Assembly: GCA_016285815.1 (NCBI GenBank)
Contig: JAEERN010000003.1
Coordinates: 1-14,134, forward strand
Origin: Clostridiales bacterium
GTDB taxonomy: Bacteria; Bacillota; Clostridia; Oscillospirales; QAMX01
Direction of reading: 5' to 3'
Length of the DNA: 14,134 bases
Part shown: piece after piece, positions 1-7,362 of the stretch
Position numbering within the stretch: the first letter of the stretch is position 1
Layout of the letters: each line of letters starts with the position of its first letter
The notes under the pieces: generated by a model
The model's database searches: none
The model's input: only the letters and a program-made list of their open reading frames with translations
What the model was told of the DNA's origin: nothing
Translations under genes and position numbers: made by a program

Positions 1-498
1 ACGGTGGCCCAGATCCTGCTGACCGGCGAGGATCTGCGCGACGAGGCGCGGCACGCGAACTTCGCCAACACCCTGCGCCGCCTGCTGGAGCTGGGCGTCC
101 TGCCCATTCTCAACGAAAACGACACGGTCTCCACCGACGAGATCGCCGTGGGCGACAACGACACCCTCGGCGCTCTGGTGGCCGTCAGCGTGAACGCGGA
201 CCTGCTGGTCAACCTGACCGACATTGACGGACTCTACACCGCCGACCCCCGGCGCGACGCCGGCGCCAAACTCATCCGCGAGGTGCGCGAGCTGACGCCC
301 GAGCTCTTCGCCGGCGCGGGCAGCGGCGGCTCGAAGCTCTCCACCGGCGGCATGGCGACCAAGCTGGCCGCCGCCGCCATCTGCATGAAGGCCGGAACAG
401 ACATGCTCATCGTCCACGGCTCCCGCCCCGAGATCCTCTACGACGTGCTGGAGGGAAAGGCGGTGGGGACCCGCTTCATCGGGAGGAAAAACGCATGA
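1..498 (+). CDS. proB: Glutamate 5-kinase, C-terminal part (5' end outside window)
   Basis: ProB phosphorylates L-glutamate with ATP to gamma-glutamyl phosphate, the first committed step of proline synthesis, in the cytoplasm. The reading frame is open from base 1, so the N-terminal part of the amino-acid-kinase domain is missing here. Visible family motifs are the substrate-binding stretch LNENDTVSTDE, then GDNDTLGALVA, the LTDIDGLYT segment and the STGGMATKLAAA motif near the end. The protein stops right after the kinase domain (GTRFIGRKNA), so it lacks the C-terminal PUA domain of E. coli ProB; short forms of this kind occur in other bacteria. Its stop overlaps the proA start in ATGA, and a GGGAGGA ribosome site for proA lies inside its last codons, so the two are translationally coupled. 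In the family this enzyme is often feedback-inhibited by proline; that cannot be read here. Confidence 0.95.
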   Translation, partial: TVAQILLTGEDLRDEARHANFANTLRRLLELGVLPILNENDTVSTDEIAVGDNDTLGALVAVSVNADLLVNLTDIDGLYTADPRRDAGAKLIREVRELTPELFAGAGSGGSKLSTGGMATKLAAAAICMKAGTDMLIVHGSRPEILYDVLEGKAVGTRFIGRKNA

Positions 499-1751
499 AG
501 ACGACACGGGAGATCCTGACCCTGGCGCGGGCCGCTCTGCCCGCCCTGACCGCCTCGAAGGAAACGAAAAACGCCGCTCTGGCGGCGGTGGCCGGGCGGC
601 TGGTCGCCGGACAGGACGAGATCCTGGCGGCCAACCGGGCCGACGTGGAGGCGGCCCGGACGAAGTACGGCGCGGTCATGCTGGACCGGCTGACGCTGAC
701 GCCGGAGCGCATCGCCGGCATGGCGCAGGGCGTGCGCGAGGTGGCGGCCCTGCCCGACCCGGAGGGGCGGATCCTCCGCCGGGAGGTGCGGCCCAACGGG
801 CTGGTCATCGAAAAGACCTCCGTGCCGCTGGGCGTGGTGGCCATCATCTACGAAAGCCGCCCCAACGTCACCTCGGACGCGGCCGCGCTGGCGCTGAAAT
901 CCGGCAACGCCGTGGTCCTGCGCGGCGGTCGCGAGGCCCTGCGCTCCAACGCAGCCGTCGTCCGCGCCATCCGGCGCGGACTTGAGGACGCCGGCCTGCC
1001 GCCGGAGCTGGTGGGCTTCGTGGAGGACACGGACCACGCCAGCGCGGAAGAGCTCATGACCGCCGTGGGACTCGTGGATCTGCTGATCCCCCGGGGCGGC
1101 GCGGGCCTGATCCGCCGGTGCGTGGAACACGCCAAGGTGCCCTGCGTCCAGACCGGCACCGGCATCTGTCACGTCTTCGTCGACGCCTCCGCAGACCTCG
1201 ACTCGGCGCTGGACGTCATCGAGAACGCCAAGGCCAGCCGCCCCTCCGTCTGCAACGCGGCCGAGGTCCTGCTGGTGCACCGGGAGATCGCCGACACGTT
1301 CCTGCCGCGTCTGCGGACGCGTCTGACCGACGACCGGCTCCGCCGCGGCCTTCCGCCGGTAGAGCTTCGGCTCGACCCGCGCGCGGCGGCCGTGATCCCC
1401 GGGACCCCGGCGGGAGACGGGGATTTCGACACGGAGTTCCTCGACTATATCCTGGCCGTGGCGGTGGTGGACGACGTCGAAGCCGCGATCGCCCACATCG
1501 CCCGCCACTCCACCGGCCACAGCGAGGCGATCCTGACCCGAAGCGAGGCCAGCGCGGCGCGGTTCACCGCGCTGGTGGACTCGGCGGCAGTGTACGTGAA
1601 CGCCTCGACTCGCTTCACCGACGGCGGCGAGTTCGGGCTGGGCTGCGAGATGGGGATCTCGACCCAAAAGCTGCACGCCCGCGGCCCCATGGGACTGGAA
1701 GAGCTGACCACCTATAAATACGTCGTCCGCGGCAGCGGACAGATCCGATAG
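495..1751 (+). CDS. proA: Gamma-glutamyl phosphate reductase (glutamate-5-semialdehyde dehydrogenase)
   Basis: ProA reduces gamma-glutamyl phosphate with NADPH to glutamate-5-semialdehyde, which cyclises to pyrroline-5-carboxylate. The 418-residue length is normal for the family and the aldehyde-dehydrogenase fold is complete. Visible landmarks are VPLGVVAIIYESRPNVT (about residues 110-126), the cofactor-domain stretch SGNAVVLRGG, and the catalytic cysteine in SRPSVCNAAE (Cys253). STGHSEAILT and the C-terminal signature running from VNASTRFTDGGEFGLG to GLEELTTYKYVVRG follow. The ATG start overlaps the proB stop and is preceded by GGGAGG at 481-486. ProB and ProA act in sequence on an unstable phosphate intermediate, so coupled translation fits. 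The proC start follows 19 bases after its stop. Nothing looks broken. Confidence 0.97.
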   Translation: MKTTREILTLARAALPALTASKETKNAALAAVAGRLVAGQDEILAANRADVEAARTKYGAVMLDRLTLTPERIAGMAQGVREVAALPDPEGRILRREVRPNGLVIEKTSVPLGVVAIIYESRPNVTSDAAALALKSGNAVVLRGGREALRSNAAVVRAIRRGLEDAGLPPELVGFVEDTDHASAEELMTAVGLVDLLIPRGGAGLIRRCVEHAKVPCVQTGTGICHVFVDASADLDSALDVIENAKASRPSVCNAAEVLLVHREIADTFLPRLRTRLTDDRLRRGLPPVELRLDPRAAAVIPGTPAGDGDFDTEFLDYILAVAVVDDVEAAIAHIARHSTGHSEAILTRSEASAARFTALVDSAAVYVNASTRFTDGGEFGLGCEMGISTQKLHARGPMGLEELTTYKYVVRGSGQIR

Positions 1752-1770
1752 CGGAAAAAAGGAGCGAGCT

Positions 1771-2589
1771 ATGTACAAAGCGGGATTCATCGGCTGCGGG
1801 AACATGGGCGGCGCGCTGGCCGCCGTCGCGGCCCAAAGCGTCGGCGGGGACCGGGTCCTGATCGCGGACCACCACCCGGAGAAGCTGGCGGCCCTTCAGG
1901 CCGCCCGGGGCTGTGTGCCCGGCACGGCGGCGCAGGCCGCCGCCGAGTGCGAGATGCTCTTTCTGGGCGTCAAGCCCCAGGTCATGCGCGCGGCTGCGGA
2001 CGAGATCCGCGCGGTCCTCGCGCCCCGGCGCGGCGAGGCCGTCGTCGTCAGCATGGCGGCGGGCCTTACGGCCGCGGCCGTGGCGGAGCTGCTCGGCGGC
2101 GCGCGGGTGATCCGCATCATGCCCAACACGCCCGCCGCCGTGGGCGCGGGCGTGATCCTCTACTGCCCCGGCGACGGCGTCCGGTCGGAGGAAGAGGCGG
2201 CCTTCCGGACGCTCATGGCCCCGGCCGGGCTGTGCGTCCGGATCCCCGAAGAGAAGATCGACGCCGCCAGCGCTCTGTCCGGCTGCGGCCCGGCCTTCGT
2301 GTGCTTGATGATCGAGGCCATGACCGACGCGGGCGTCCGCTGCGGCCTGCCGCGGGCGCTGGCGGAAAAGCTCGCGCTGCAGACCTTTGCCGGCACGGCC
2401 CGTCTGGCGCTGGACACCGGCCGGGATCCCGCCGCGCTTCGCGCGGAGGTCTGTTCCCCGGCGGGCAGCACCATCGAGGGCGTCGCCGCGCTGGAGGCCC
2501 ACGGCGCGCGCTTCGCCGTGCTGGACGCGGTGGCCGCCGCGTACCGCCGCACGTTGGAATTGGGCCATCCCGACCCGGACAGACGGTGA
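1771..2589 (+). CDS. proC: Pyrroline-5-carboxylate reductase
   Basis: ProC carries out the last step of proline synthesis, the NAD(P)H-dependent reduction of pyrroline-5-carboxylate to L-proline, in the cytoplasm. The N-terminal Rossmann motif is GFIGCGNMGGA (residues 5-15). LFLGVKPQ follows, then the conserved RIMPNTPA (MPNTP at residues 117-121). The C-terminal dimerisation and active-site domain carries ALSGCGPAFV and the family-typical SPAGSTIEGV near residue 230. At 272 residues the length is normal. An AAAAAAGGAG ribosome site at 1755-1764 precedes the ATG. It is the third gene of a complete proB-proA-proC operon. Only 42 bases separate its stop from the next start, and I see no clear promoter or terminator there, so the sialidase-like gene may be co-transcribed. 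Confidence 0.97.
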   Translation: MYKAGFIGCGNMGGALAAVAAQSVGGDRVLIADHHPEKLAALQAARGCVPGTAAQAAAECEMLFLGVKPQVMRAAADEIRAVLAPRRGEAVVVSMAAGLTAAAVAELLGGARVIRIMPNTPAAVGAGVILYCPGDGVRSEEEAAFRTLMAPAGLCVRIPEEKIDAASALSGCGPAFVCLMIEAMTDAGVRCGLPRALAEKLALQTFAGTARLALDTGRDPAALRAEVCSPAGSTIEGVAALEAHGARFAVLDAVAAAYRRTLELGHPDPDRR

Positions 2590-2631
2590 CCGTCGTTTGG
2601 GTTCAGATCAAACAAAATGGAGGATCCTGTC

Positions 2632-4215
2632 ATGCTCCCCTCGGAAACCGCCAAGACTGTGAACTGCGAACTGCTGTCCGAGAACAGCAATTCCGTCATA
2701 ACCTGGGTGCATCCGCTTCCTGATGGACGGTTGTTCACTGTCGTCTCCATGAGCAAACCGCTCTCACCTCACAACACGCTCCCGCAGGATCAGTTTCTGT
2801 TCGGCCGATTCTCTGAGGACGGCGGACGGACCTGGGACAACCCTTTCTATCTGTACACCTGGCCGGAAAAGATCGCCTCCATGCTCTACGCGGGTTCCCT
2901 GCTGGACAGCCGCGGACACCTGCACGTTTTTGCGCTGCGGATCAGCTGCTACGATGAAAAGGACCATATCTTCCGCGGCGGGATCGGCCACGTCCGCTTC
3001 GACTCCGTTGCGGGAGAAGCCCCCGTTTACAGCGACGTGCCGTGTCTCCCGCGATATACCGGCTCTCTCAACGGCTGCATCGAAACGTCGGCCGGCCGGC
3101 TCGTCGTTCCTTTTTCGACGCTGGCTGGGAACGCGGACAGCAAATTCGTATCCAGCGTCATCTACTCCGACGACTACGGCCTCACCTGGTCCGCCTCCAA
3201 CGACGTCTCTGTGGTCAGCAACGAGACGAACCTCGAATCCGGCGCCGTGGAACCCATCGTGATCGAGCGCAAAGACGGCTCCCTTCTCATGCTGATCCGC
3301 ACCGTCCTCGGCGCGTTCTGGTACTCGGTCTCCCGTGACGGCGGTGAGACGTGGACCCGGGCCAGACCGACGAAAATCACCTCTTCCAACTCTCCCGGCT
3401 CGCTCCTCCGACTGGCGGACGGAACGATCCTTCTGGTCTGGAACGACGTGATGGGCCATCCGCTGCAGGGCGTCCGCTACAGCTCCGCTAGGCAGTGCCT
3501 CCACGGCGCCGTGTCGGACGACGAACTGCAAACGCTGCGAGGCGCCCGCATCCTGCTGAAAAAAACACCCGGCGACCCCGACGACCTGCACAACGCCTAT
3601 CCGATCCTGACGGCAGCCGGGCCGGATGAAGTCCTTCTGCGGACCTTCGAGGTGGGCGGCAAGGGCGGCTCTTTCTGGCGGAACGAGCAGGCTTTCCTGA
3701 CCGCGGTCCGTCCCGGTTTTCTCTGGAAAACGGCGCTCCGCGACAACTGGGACGAATGGGTGAGCGACTCACCCGCCGCAAACGATGGCGTCGAGATCCG
3801 CCCGACGACCGGGAACATCGCCTATGCCGCCGTTAGCTTTCCATACGCAACCGCCGGCGAGATCACCGTGCGGGCGGAAGGATGCCTGCCCGGGACCTGT
3901 CAGCTCGTGCTCTCAGACTGTTATCTGGACCGGATGAATTTCACTCCAAACGCCCGGCCCGGCACGTGGGACGACCAGCTCGGCTCTCTGTACAATACTC
4001 TGACCCTCTCCGAGACCGGCGTGTGGAACGTTTCGTGGAAGGACGGGACCGTCACGCTGACAGTCAACGGGAAGACAACGCAGCAGATCCCGCTGCACTC
4101 CGCTCCCGGTCTGAACCATCTCGGCGTCCTGTTCACTGGGGACGGCGCGCTGAAAATCACACAGTTCAAGGCGAAGGCATTCAAAAACCGGTGGGAGACC
4201 GGGATCGAACCTTGA
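2632..4215 (+). CDS. Sialidase-like BNR/Asp-box protein with C-terminal beta-sandwich-like region
   Basis: This 527-residue protein resembles the sialidase/neuraminidase superfamily (six-bladed beta-propeller with Asp-boxes). Three Asp-boxes of the S-x-D-x-G-x-T-W type are visible: SEDGGRTW (61-68), SDDYGLTW (179-186) and SRDGGETW (234-241). They are set among blade signatures such as EPIVIERKDGSLLMLIRT and LRLADGTILLVWND. The last ~140 residues, from about EIRPTTGNIAY, read like a separate beta-rich, possibly lectin/LamG-like domain; that is inference. There is no signal peptide, so it probably acts on imported or intracellular glycans, and true sialidase activity is unproven. I chose ATG 2632 because GGAGG (2619-2623) lies 8 bases upstream; the in-frame ATG at 2617 sits on that site itself. 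GC is about 60% in lines I counted, against about 75% in proC, suggesting later acquisition. The final codons overlap a tRNA-3'-end-like sequence on the opposite strand. Confidence 0.75.
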   Translation: MLPSETAKTVNCELLSENSNSVITWVHPLPDGRLFTVVSMSKPLSPHNTLPQDQFLFGRFSEDGGRTWDNPFYLYTWPEKIASMLYAGSLLDSRGHLHVFALRISCYDEKDHIFRGGIGHVRFDSVAGEAPVYSDVPCLPRYTGSLNGCIETSAGRLVVPFSTLAGNADSKFVSSVIYSDDYGLTWSASNDVSVVSNETNLESGAVEPIVIERKDGSLLMLIRTVLGAFWYSVSRDGGETWTRARPTKITSSNSPGSLLRLADGTILLVWNDVMGHPLQGVRYSSARQCLHGAVSDDELQTLRGARILLKKTPGDPDDLHNAYPILTAAGPDEVLLRTFEVGGKGGSFWRNEQAFLTAVRPGFLWKTALRDNWDEWVSDSPAANDGVEIRPTTGNIAYAAVSFPYATAGEITVRAEGCLPGTCQLVLSDCYLDRMNFTPNARPGTWDDQLGSLYNTLTLSETGVWNVSWKDGTVTLTVNGKTTQQIPLHSAPGLNHLGVLFTGDGALKITQFKAKAFKNRWETGIEP

Positions 4216-4306
4216 ACCGCCACGGGCGCCAGCATCTTTTTCCTGGGCCTGCTCATAGAAAGTGGGGGGCTCCTGTTCCGGTTTTCAGGCCGCTACACCA
4301 CACTTG
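4190..4306 (-). other. tRNA-like remnant (weak)
   Basis: On the minus strand the sequence GGTTCGATCCC matches the conserved T-loop box of tRNAs and is followed by CGGTCTCCCACC and a T-run, like a tRNA 3' end. About 90 bases upstream on that strand, TGGTGTAGCGG resembles a D-arm start. The T-stem pairs at only two positions and no acceptor or anticodon stem closes, so no functional tRNA can be folded here. It may be a decayed tRNA or an integration scar; chance is also possible. It overlaps the last codons of the sialidase-like gene. Confidence 0.2.
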
Positions 4307-4528
4307 AGGAAGAAGCCGTCTGTCGGAAAAGCTTCCCGCCTTAGAAGGGCCGGATCCCGTCCGAGCCGGACTCGCACGCCGCCGTCCCGCTCTCACCCCG
4401 CTTAAACGACAGGCCGGAAGACCCCGCCCCCCCTTTTATATACCCCGTTCCGTCCGCCGCGGCACGGGCGTTCCGTGCCCGGTCCGGCGGATGACTCCCG
4501 TTTCGATCCGGAAAGGAGTGTGGATCCC
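4216..4528. other. Intergenic region between the sialidase-like and lipoprotein genes
   Basis: About 310 bases with no convincing reading frame. It holds most of the weak minus-strand tRNA-like sequence at the left, a C-rich run ending in TTTTATATA (4431-4442) that could serve as a weak -10 region, and a leader hairpin listed separately. I see no rho-independent terminator for the sialidase-like gene and no good -35 element. Confidence 0.6.
4453..4491 (+). promoter_or_regulatory. Two-tier inverted repeat in the lipoprotein gene leader
   Basis: TCCGCCG (4453-4459) pairs with CGGCGGA (4485-4491), and inside it GGCACGG (4461-4467) pairs with CCGTGCC (4473-4479) around a five-base loop. The structure ends about 20 bases before the AAAGGAG ribosome site of the next gene. 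There is no T-run, so it is not an obvious terminator. It may be a leader structure or an operator; the role is unknown. Confidence 0.4.
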
Positions 4529-5383
4529 TTGAAAAAAACGTCCCTGTTCCTTGTCTTGCTGGCCATAGCGGCCGTTCTGCTCTCGTCCTGCGCCCGGGCG
4601 CCCCGGCCCAGCTCGGAGATCGTCGAAGAACTGGTAGTCTATTACGGGACCTACGGCGCCGAGGCCGACGAAAAGGTCGACGGTCTGCTGAAAGAGCTGT
4701 CCGCCGCCGACCCGGCCGCAGGCGAAAAGTGGAAGAGCATCATGTCGCTCTGGCGCTCTGTGAGCAGCCCCCTCCCGCTGAACTACGGCGTGCTGCCGGA
4801 CGGCCTGCCCGACACGGACGAACTCTGCATCGTCGTGCTGGGCTTCCAGCTCGAGCCGGACGGCACCATGCGGAACGAACTGATCGAGCGGCTGAGGGTC
4901 GCGCGCGACAGCGCCCTCAAATACCCCAACGCCGTCGTCGTCTGCACCGGCGGCGGGACCGCGGCGGAAAACGAGTCCGCGACCGAGGCCGGAAAAATGG
5001 CGGAGTGGCTCGCGGCGAACGGCGTCGCGCAGAGCCGGATCGTCGTGGAGGACCGGTCGCTCACCACGGCCCAGAACGCGATCTTCACCTACCGGATCCT
5101 GACCGAGCGATACCCCCAGGTCAACCGGCTCGCCATCGTGTCCAGCGACTACCACATCGCCACGGGAACGCTGCTGTTCGGCGCCGAGGCGACCCTGCAG
5201 GCCGAAGCGGCCGGCCGCGAGCGCATGACGGTCGTGTCCAACGCCGCCTGGAAGGCTCCCGCAGGCGTCCTGTCGCCCATGTTCCAGGCCGGCGCTCTGA
5301 TCGAGCTTTCCGGCGACACGGAGACGGCTTTTCAGATCTATTACGAGGAGTACGACATCCACGAGCTTCCGGCGCTGGACTAA
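4529..5383 (+). CDS. DUF218 (SanA/YdcF/ElyC-type) lipoprotein
   Basis: A predicted secreted lipoprotein of 284 residues. The N-terminus has two lysines, a hydrophobic stretch and the lipobox LLSSC, giving Cys21 as the lipidated residue. An Ala/Pro-rich linker and a helical spacer follow. The DUF218 domain runs from about residue 98 (LCIVVLGFQLEPDG) through VVVCTGGGTAAENESATEAGKM and EDRSLTTAQNAIFT to LAIVSSDYHIATG, which are typical family motifs. Family members (SanA, YdcF, ElyC) are linked to the cell envelope, and the biochemical role of most is unknown. TTG at 4529 is chosen because AAAGGAG (4512-4518) lies 10 bases upstream and the resulting protein begins exactly with a signal peptide. 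An in-frame GTG at 4520 is too close to that site, and an ATG at 4475 lies inside a hairpin. It appears to be a single-gene unit ended by hairpins after 5383. Confidence 0.85.
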   Translation: MKKTSLFLVLLAIAAVLLSSCARAPRPSSEIVEELVVYYGTYGAEADEKVDGLLKELSAADPAAGEKWKSIMSLWRSVSSPLPLNYGVLPDGLPDTDELCIVVLGFQLEPDGTMRNELIERLRVARDSALKYPNAVVVCTGGGTAAENESATEAGKMAEWLAANGVAQSRIVVEDRSLTTAQNAIFTYRILTERYPQVNRLAIVSSDYHIATGTLLFGAEATLQAEAAGRERMTVVSNAAWKAPAGVLSPMFQAGALIELSGDTETAFQIYYEEYDIHELPALD

Positions 5384-5435
5384 AACCGCGTCGCCGCGGC
5401 TCTTCTCTTCCGGGAGGGCAGCTTTTTAAAAAGGA

Positions 5436-5465
5436 CCGGCGCCGCTTTGCACAAAGCGGCGCCGG
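5436..5465 (+). terminator. Hairpin terminator after the lipoprotein gene, possibly bidirectional
   Basis: A perfect 13-base-pair stem (CCGGCGCCGCTTT with its complement, loop GCAC) lies 52 bases after the lipoprotein stop. The + side tail (ATCGTTTATG) is only moderately T-rich. The minus side is followed by CCTTTTTAAAAAG, so it may also stop transcription arriving from the right. A smaller hairpin (CCGCG-TCGC-CGCGG, 5386-5399) followed by CTCTTCTCTTC sits directly after the stop codon and may contribute. Confidence 0.65.
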
Positions 5466-5673
5466 ATCGTTTATGCCGACGTACAGAAAACAGGACCCGA
5501 CGGGGCCGCACCAGCGCGGTCACGTTCTTTTTGCGATATTCACACTTTTATGATAGTTTAAAAGCAATTGACGGGCTTTCTCTATTCTGATTCTTATCCG
5601 CTCGATTCATTATGATTTTTATCTTGTTAGATTACGGCGTAGTTTACCATCAAGCAGTCTATGCTGTTTTTTG

Positions 5674-5820
5674 CCCTTCGGAGATCTCGTCCTGATCCAG
5701 CAGCAGGACTTTGTCAACGAAGGCCAGATTATCGCCGTCCTCATCATACACGATGCCACACTCAAGCGGTTTTGCCCGGAGCAGGAAAATCTCCTTGTTC
5801 GGCCGCACCCGGAAGACTCC
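5674..5820 (+). pseudogene. Truncated LexA/S24-family repressor fragment
   Basis: The + frame reads FGDLVLIQQQDFVNEGQ, then IIAVLI, then HDATLKRF, and ends near ENLLVRPHPEDSP. This is the pattern of the C-terminal self-cleavage domain of LexA and phage CI-type (peptidase S24) repressors: GDLVLV-x-QQ, E/NG-x-I-x-A-x-L-I, ATLKRF, LRP-x-NP. The lysine in ATLKRF (codon 5764-5766) matches the catalytic Lys of the Ser/Lys pair. The upstream frame (RSLPSSSLCCFLP) bears no resemblance to the family, so the DNA-binding domain, cleavage site and catalytic Ser are missing. The last ~15 residues after the LRP motif are also absent. No ribosome site or plausible start precedes it. It is best read as a prophage or mobile-element repressor remnant left in an AT-rich pocket. 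The opposite strand also has a protein-looking frame here, which I take as its shadow. Confidence 0.6.
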
Positions 5821-5845
5821 CCCGCCGCGCCGCCTGACAAAACAA

Positions 5846-5881
5846 ACCGCCCGTCTGCGGAAGCTTCCGCAGACGGGCGGT
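5846..5881 (-). terminator. Terminator of the Gld-type ABC operon, bidirectional in form
   Basis: A perfect 18-base-pair inverted repeat with essentially no spacer (ACCGCCCGTCTGCGGAAG and its complement) begins 21 bases after the stop of the DUF4340 gene. On the minus strand it is followed by TTGTTTTGTC, and on the plus strand by CTTTTTGTTTC. It therefore fits a bidirectional rho-independent terminator closing the four-gene minus-strand operon. Confidence 0.85.
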
Positions 5882-5901
5882 CTTTTTGTTTCTGATCCGG
5901 G

Positions 5902-7362
5902 TCAGTTTTTCAGCGTCTTCAGGATGGCTTCGCCCATCCGGTCGATGTCGCGGATGCTGACCAAAGCGGTCTCGTCGCCGTTGAACGAGATCCGATAGAA
6001 GTTCACGCTGTACTCGTAGACGTTCAGCATCATCTCCCGGAACGTCTCGGTGTTCCGCCGGAAGACCACCGTCATGATCGGCGTCTCGCCGACGGGCGCC
6101 TCTTCCGCCCGGCCTTCCACCGTCAGCGCCAGAAGTCCGTCGTAGAACGTCATCACGTTGGTGCTGTCCACCACGCGCTCGTTGGAGGTGAACACGTTGG
6201 CCATGGTCTTCTGTCCGTCCGAGCCCATGATCTCCCGCTGGGAGCGGACGATGTTGATCTCCTCGCCGCCGTAGGTCACCAGGAAGGACTCCACCGACTC
6301 CAGCGGGATGGCGCAGACCTCGTCCGGCGACAGATCCGCCGTAAGGCCGGACAGGATCGCGTCGATCTTCTCCGAAGGGGCCAGATAGATCATGTCGTTG
6401 CCGGTCCACGTCACGGCGCAGTTCCCGTCGGCGTCCGGAGCGCCCGCCAGCACCTCGAGGGTGAGCTCAGCCTCCTGCGTCTCGACGCCCGCCTCGGTCT
6501 CCACGTCGATCTCGCCCCGGTACGTCACGTCAAAGCCGCGTTTTTCCCCGGACAGGCCGAACCTCTCCAGCGCCTCCGGCGAAGAGGCGTACGCCGCGCA
6601 GGGAAGGTCTCCCAGACCGGCCAGCGCCTCGCAGAGGCTGTTCACCGCCTTGGTGCCGAGGGCGGCGTACCCGCCGTCCGCGGTCTGCTCGAACCAGGTG
6701 TAATAGTCGGAATACAGCTCCTTCGAGCCGCCTTCGCTGTAGGTCATCTCGCGCCGGGCCTCGCCGTCGAACAGGCGGATGCGCACGATGTCCTCCGCCT
6801 TGTACCCGGGATAGGCCGGGGCGTCCAGCGCCAGAGCGAACACATCCTTCTCCAGCGCGTCCGGGATGGCGCGGTCGATGAGGTGCACCTCGTCGGACCC
6901 GTCGACCCGGGCATAGTACGCGTCGAACGACTTGTTCAGGTCGCCCACGTACAGCGTCCGCGCGGTCTGGCCGTCCGACGCGCGCACGGTCAGCACCGGC
7001 TCGGCCAGCCCGAAGGTCTCGCTGGACACCAGCTCGCCCGTGTCGTCCACCTGACGGACGGACACGGCGCCGGACTTGATCAGCTTGGCGACCTCGTCCA
7101 GAGCCTCCTGCCGCAGGGGCATGTCCCGGTCGGACGCGTTGACCCAGTTGTAGTTGACCAGCTCAAAGCGGGTCTCGGTCCCCTGATACGTATAGGAAAA
7201 CCAGGTCAGATCGCCGGGGTAGGCGGCCAGCGTTTGGGCCGCGTCGGTATGGGACGGGTCCTCGCCCGGCTCGCGGTTCACCAGGTGGACCACCAGCAGA
7301 CAGGCGCCCACCACCGCGGCGAGGGCCAGCACCAGGATCAGGATCTTCAGCCAGGGTTTCAT
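5902..7362 (-). CDS. DUF4340 domain protein, fourth gene of a Gld-type ABC operon
   Basis: A 486-residue protein anchored by one N-terminal membrane segment (MKPWLK followed by about 22 hydrophobic residues) with a large extracytoplasmic part. It includes TRFELVNYNWV, REALDEVAKLIKSGAVSV and LYVGDLNKSFDAYYARVDGSDEVHLID, the last being the pattern typical of DUF4340 proteins found beside Gld-like ABC transporters. Its biochemical role is unknown; an accessory role for the transporter is inferred from the operon. ATG 7362 is chosen because AAGGAG lies 9 bases upstream, the membrane segment then starts at once, and the start overlaps the stop of the GldG-like gene in ATGA. The frame extends further upstream, but that part lies inside the GldG gene. 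A VGAC sequence in the membrane segment loosely resembles a lipobox; I regard a membrane anchor as more likely. Confidence 0.85.
   Translation of the reverse strand: MKPWLKILILVLALAAVVGACLLVVHLVNREPGEDPSHTDAAQTLAAYPGDLTWFSYTYQGTETRFELVNYNWVNASDRDMPLRQEALDEVAKLIKSGAVSVRQVDDTGELVSSETFGLAEPVLTVRASDGQTARTLYVGDLNKSFDAYYARVDGSDEVHLIDRAIPDALEKDVFALALDAPAYPGYKAEDIVRIRLFDGEARREMTYSEGGSKELYSDYYTWFEQTADGGYAALGTKAVNSLCEALAGLGDLPCAAYASSPEALERFGLSGEKRGFDVTYRGEIDVETEAGVETQEAELTLEVLAGAPDADGNCAVTWTGNDMIYLAPSEKIDAILSGLTADLSPDEVCAIPLESVESFLVTYGGEEINIVRSQREIMGSDGQKTMANVFTSNERVVDSTNVMTFYDGLLALTVEGRAEEAPVGETPIMTVVFRRNTETFREMMLNVYEYSVNFYRISFNGDETALVSIRDIDRMGEAILKTLKN

Larger units (their letters stand above)
5384..5901. 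other. Convergent intergenic region, partly AT-rich
   Basis: Over 500 bases between two convergent units. It contains two strong hairpins (5436-5465 and 5846-5881), a locally AT-rich stretch (about 5530-5640) unlike the surrounding genome, and an S24/LexA-like gene fragment. I find no complete gene, integrase, transposase or terminal repeats. Confidence 0.6.

Noticed and set aside
438..1805. Long minus-strand reading frame across proA
   Set aside because: It is antisense to a clearly conserved gene, with Arg/Gly/His-rich composition typical of GC-rich shadow frames.
5659..5823. Minus-strand frame that also looks protein-like (VRPNKEIFLL... to stop TAG)
   Set aside because: It is the reverse of the S24/LexA-like fragment. 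The plus frame matches a known family while this one matches nothing I recognise, though a search should test both.
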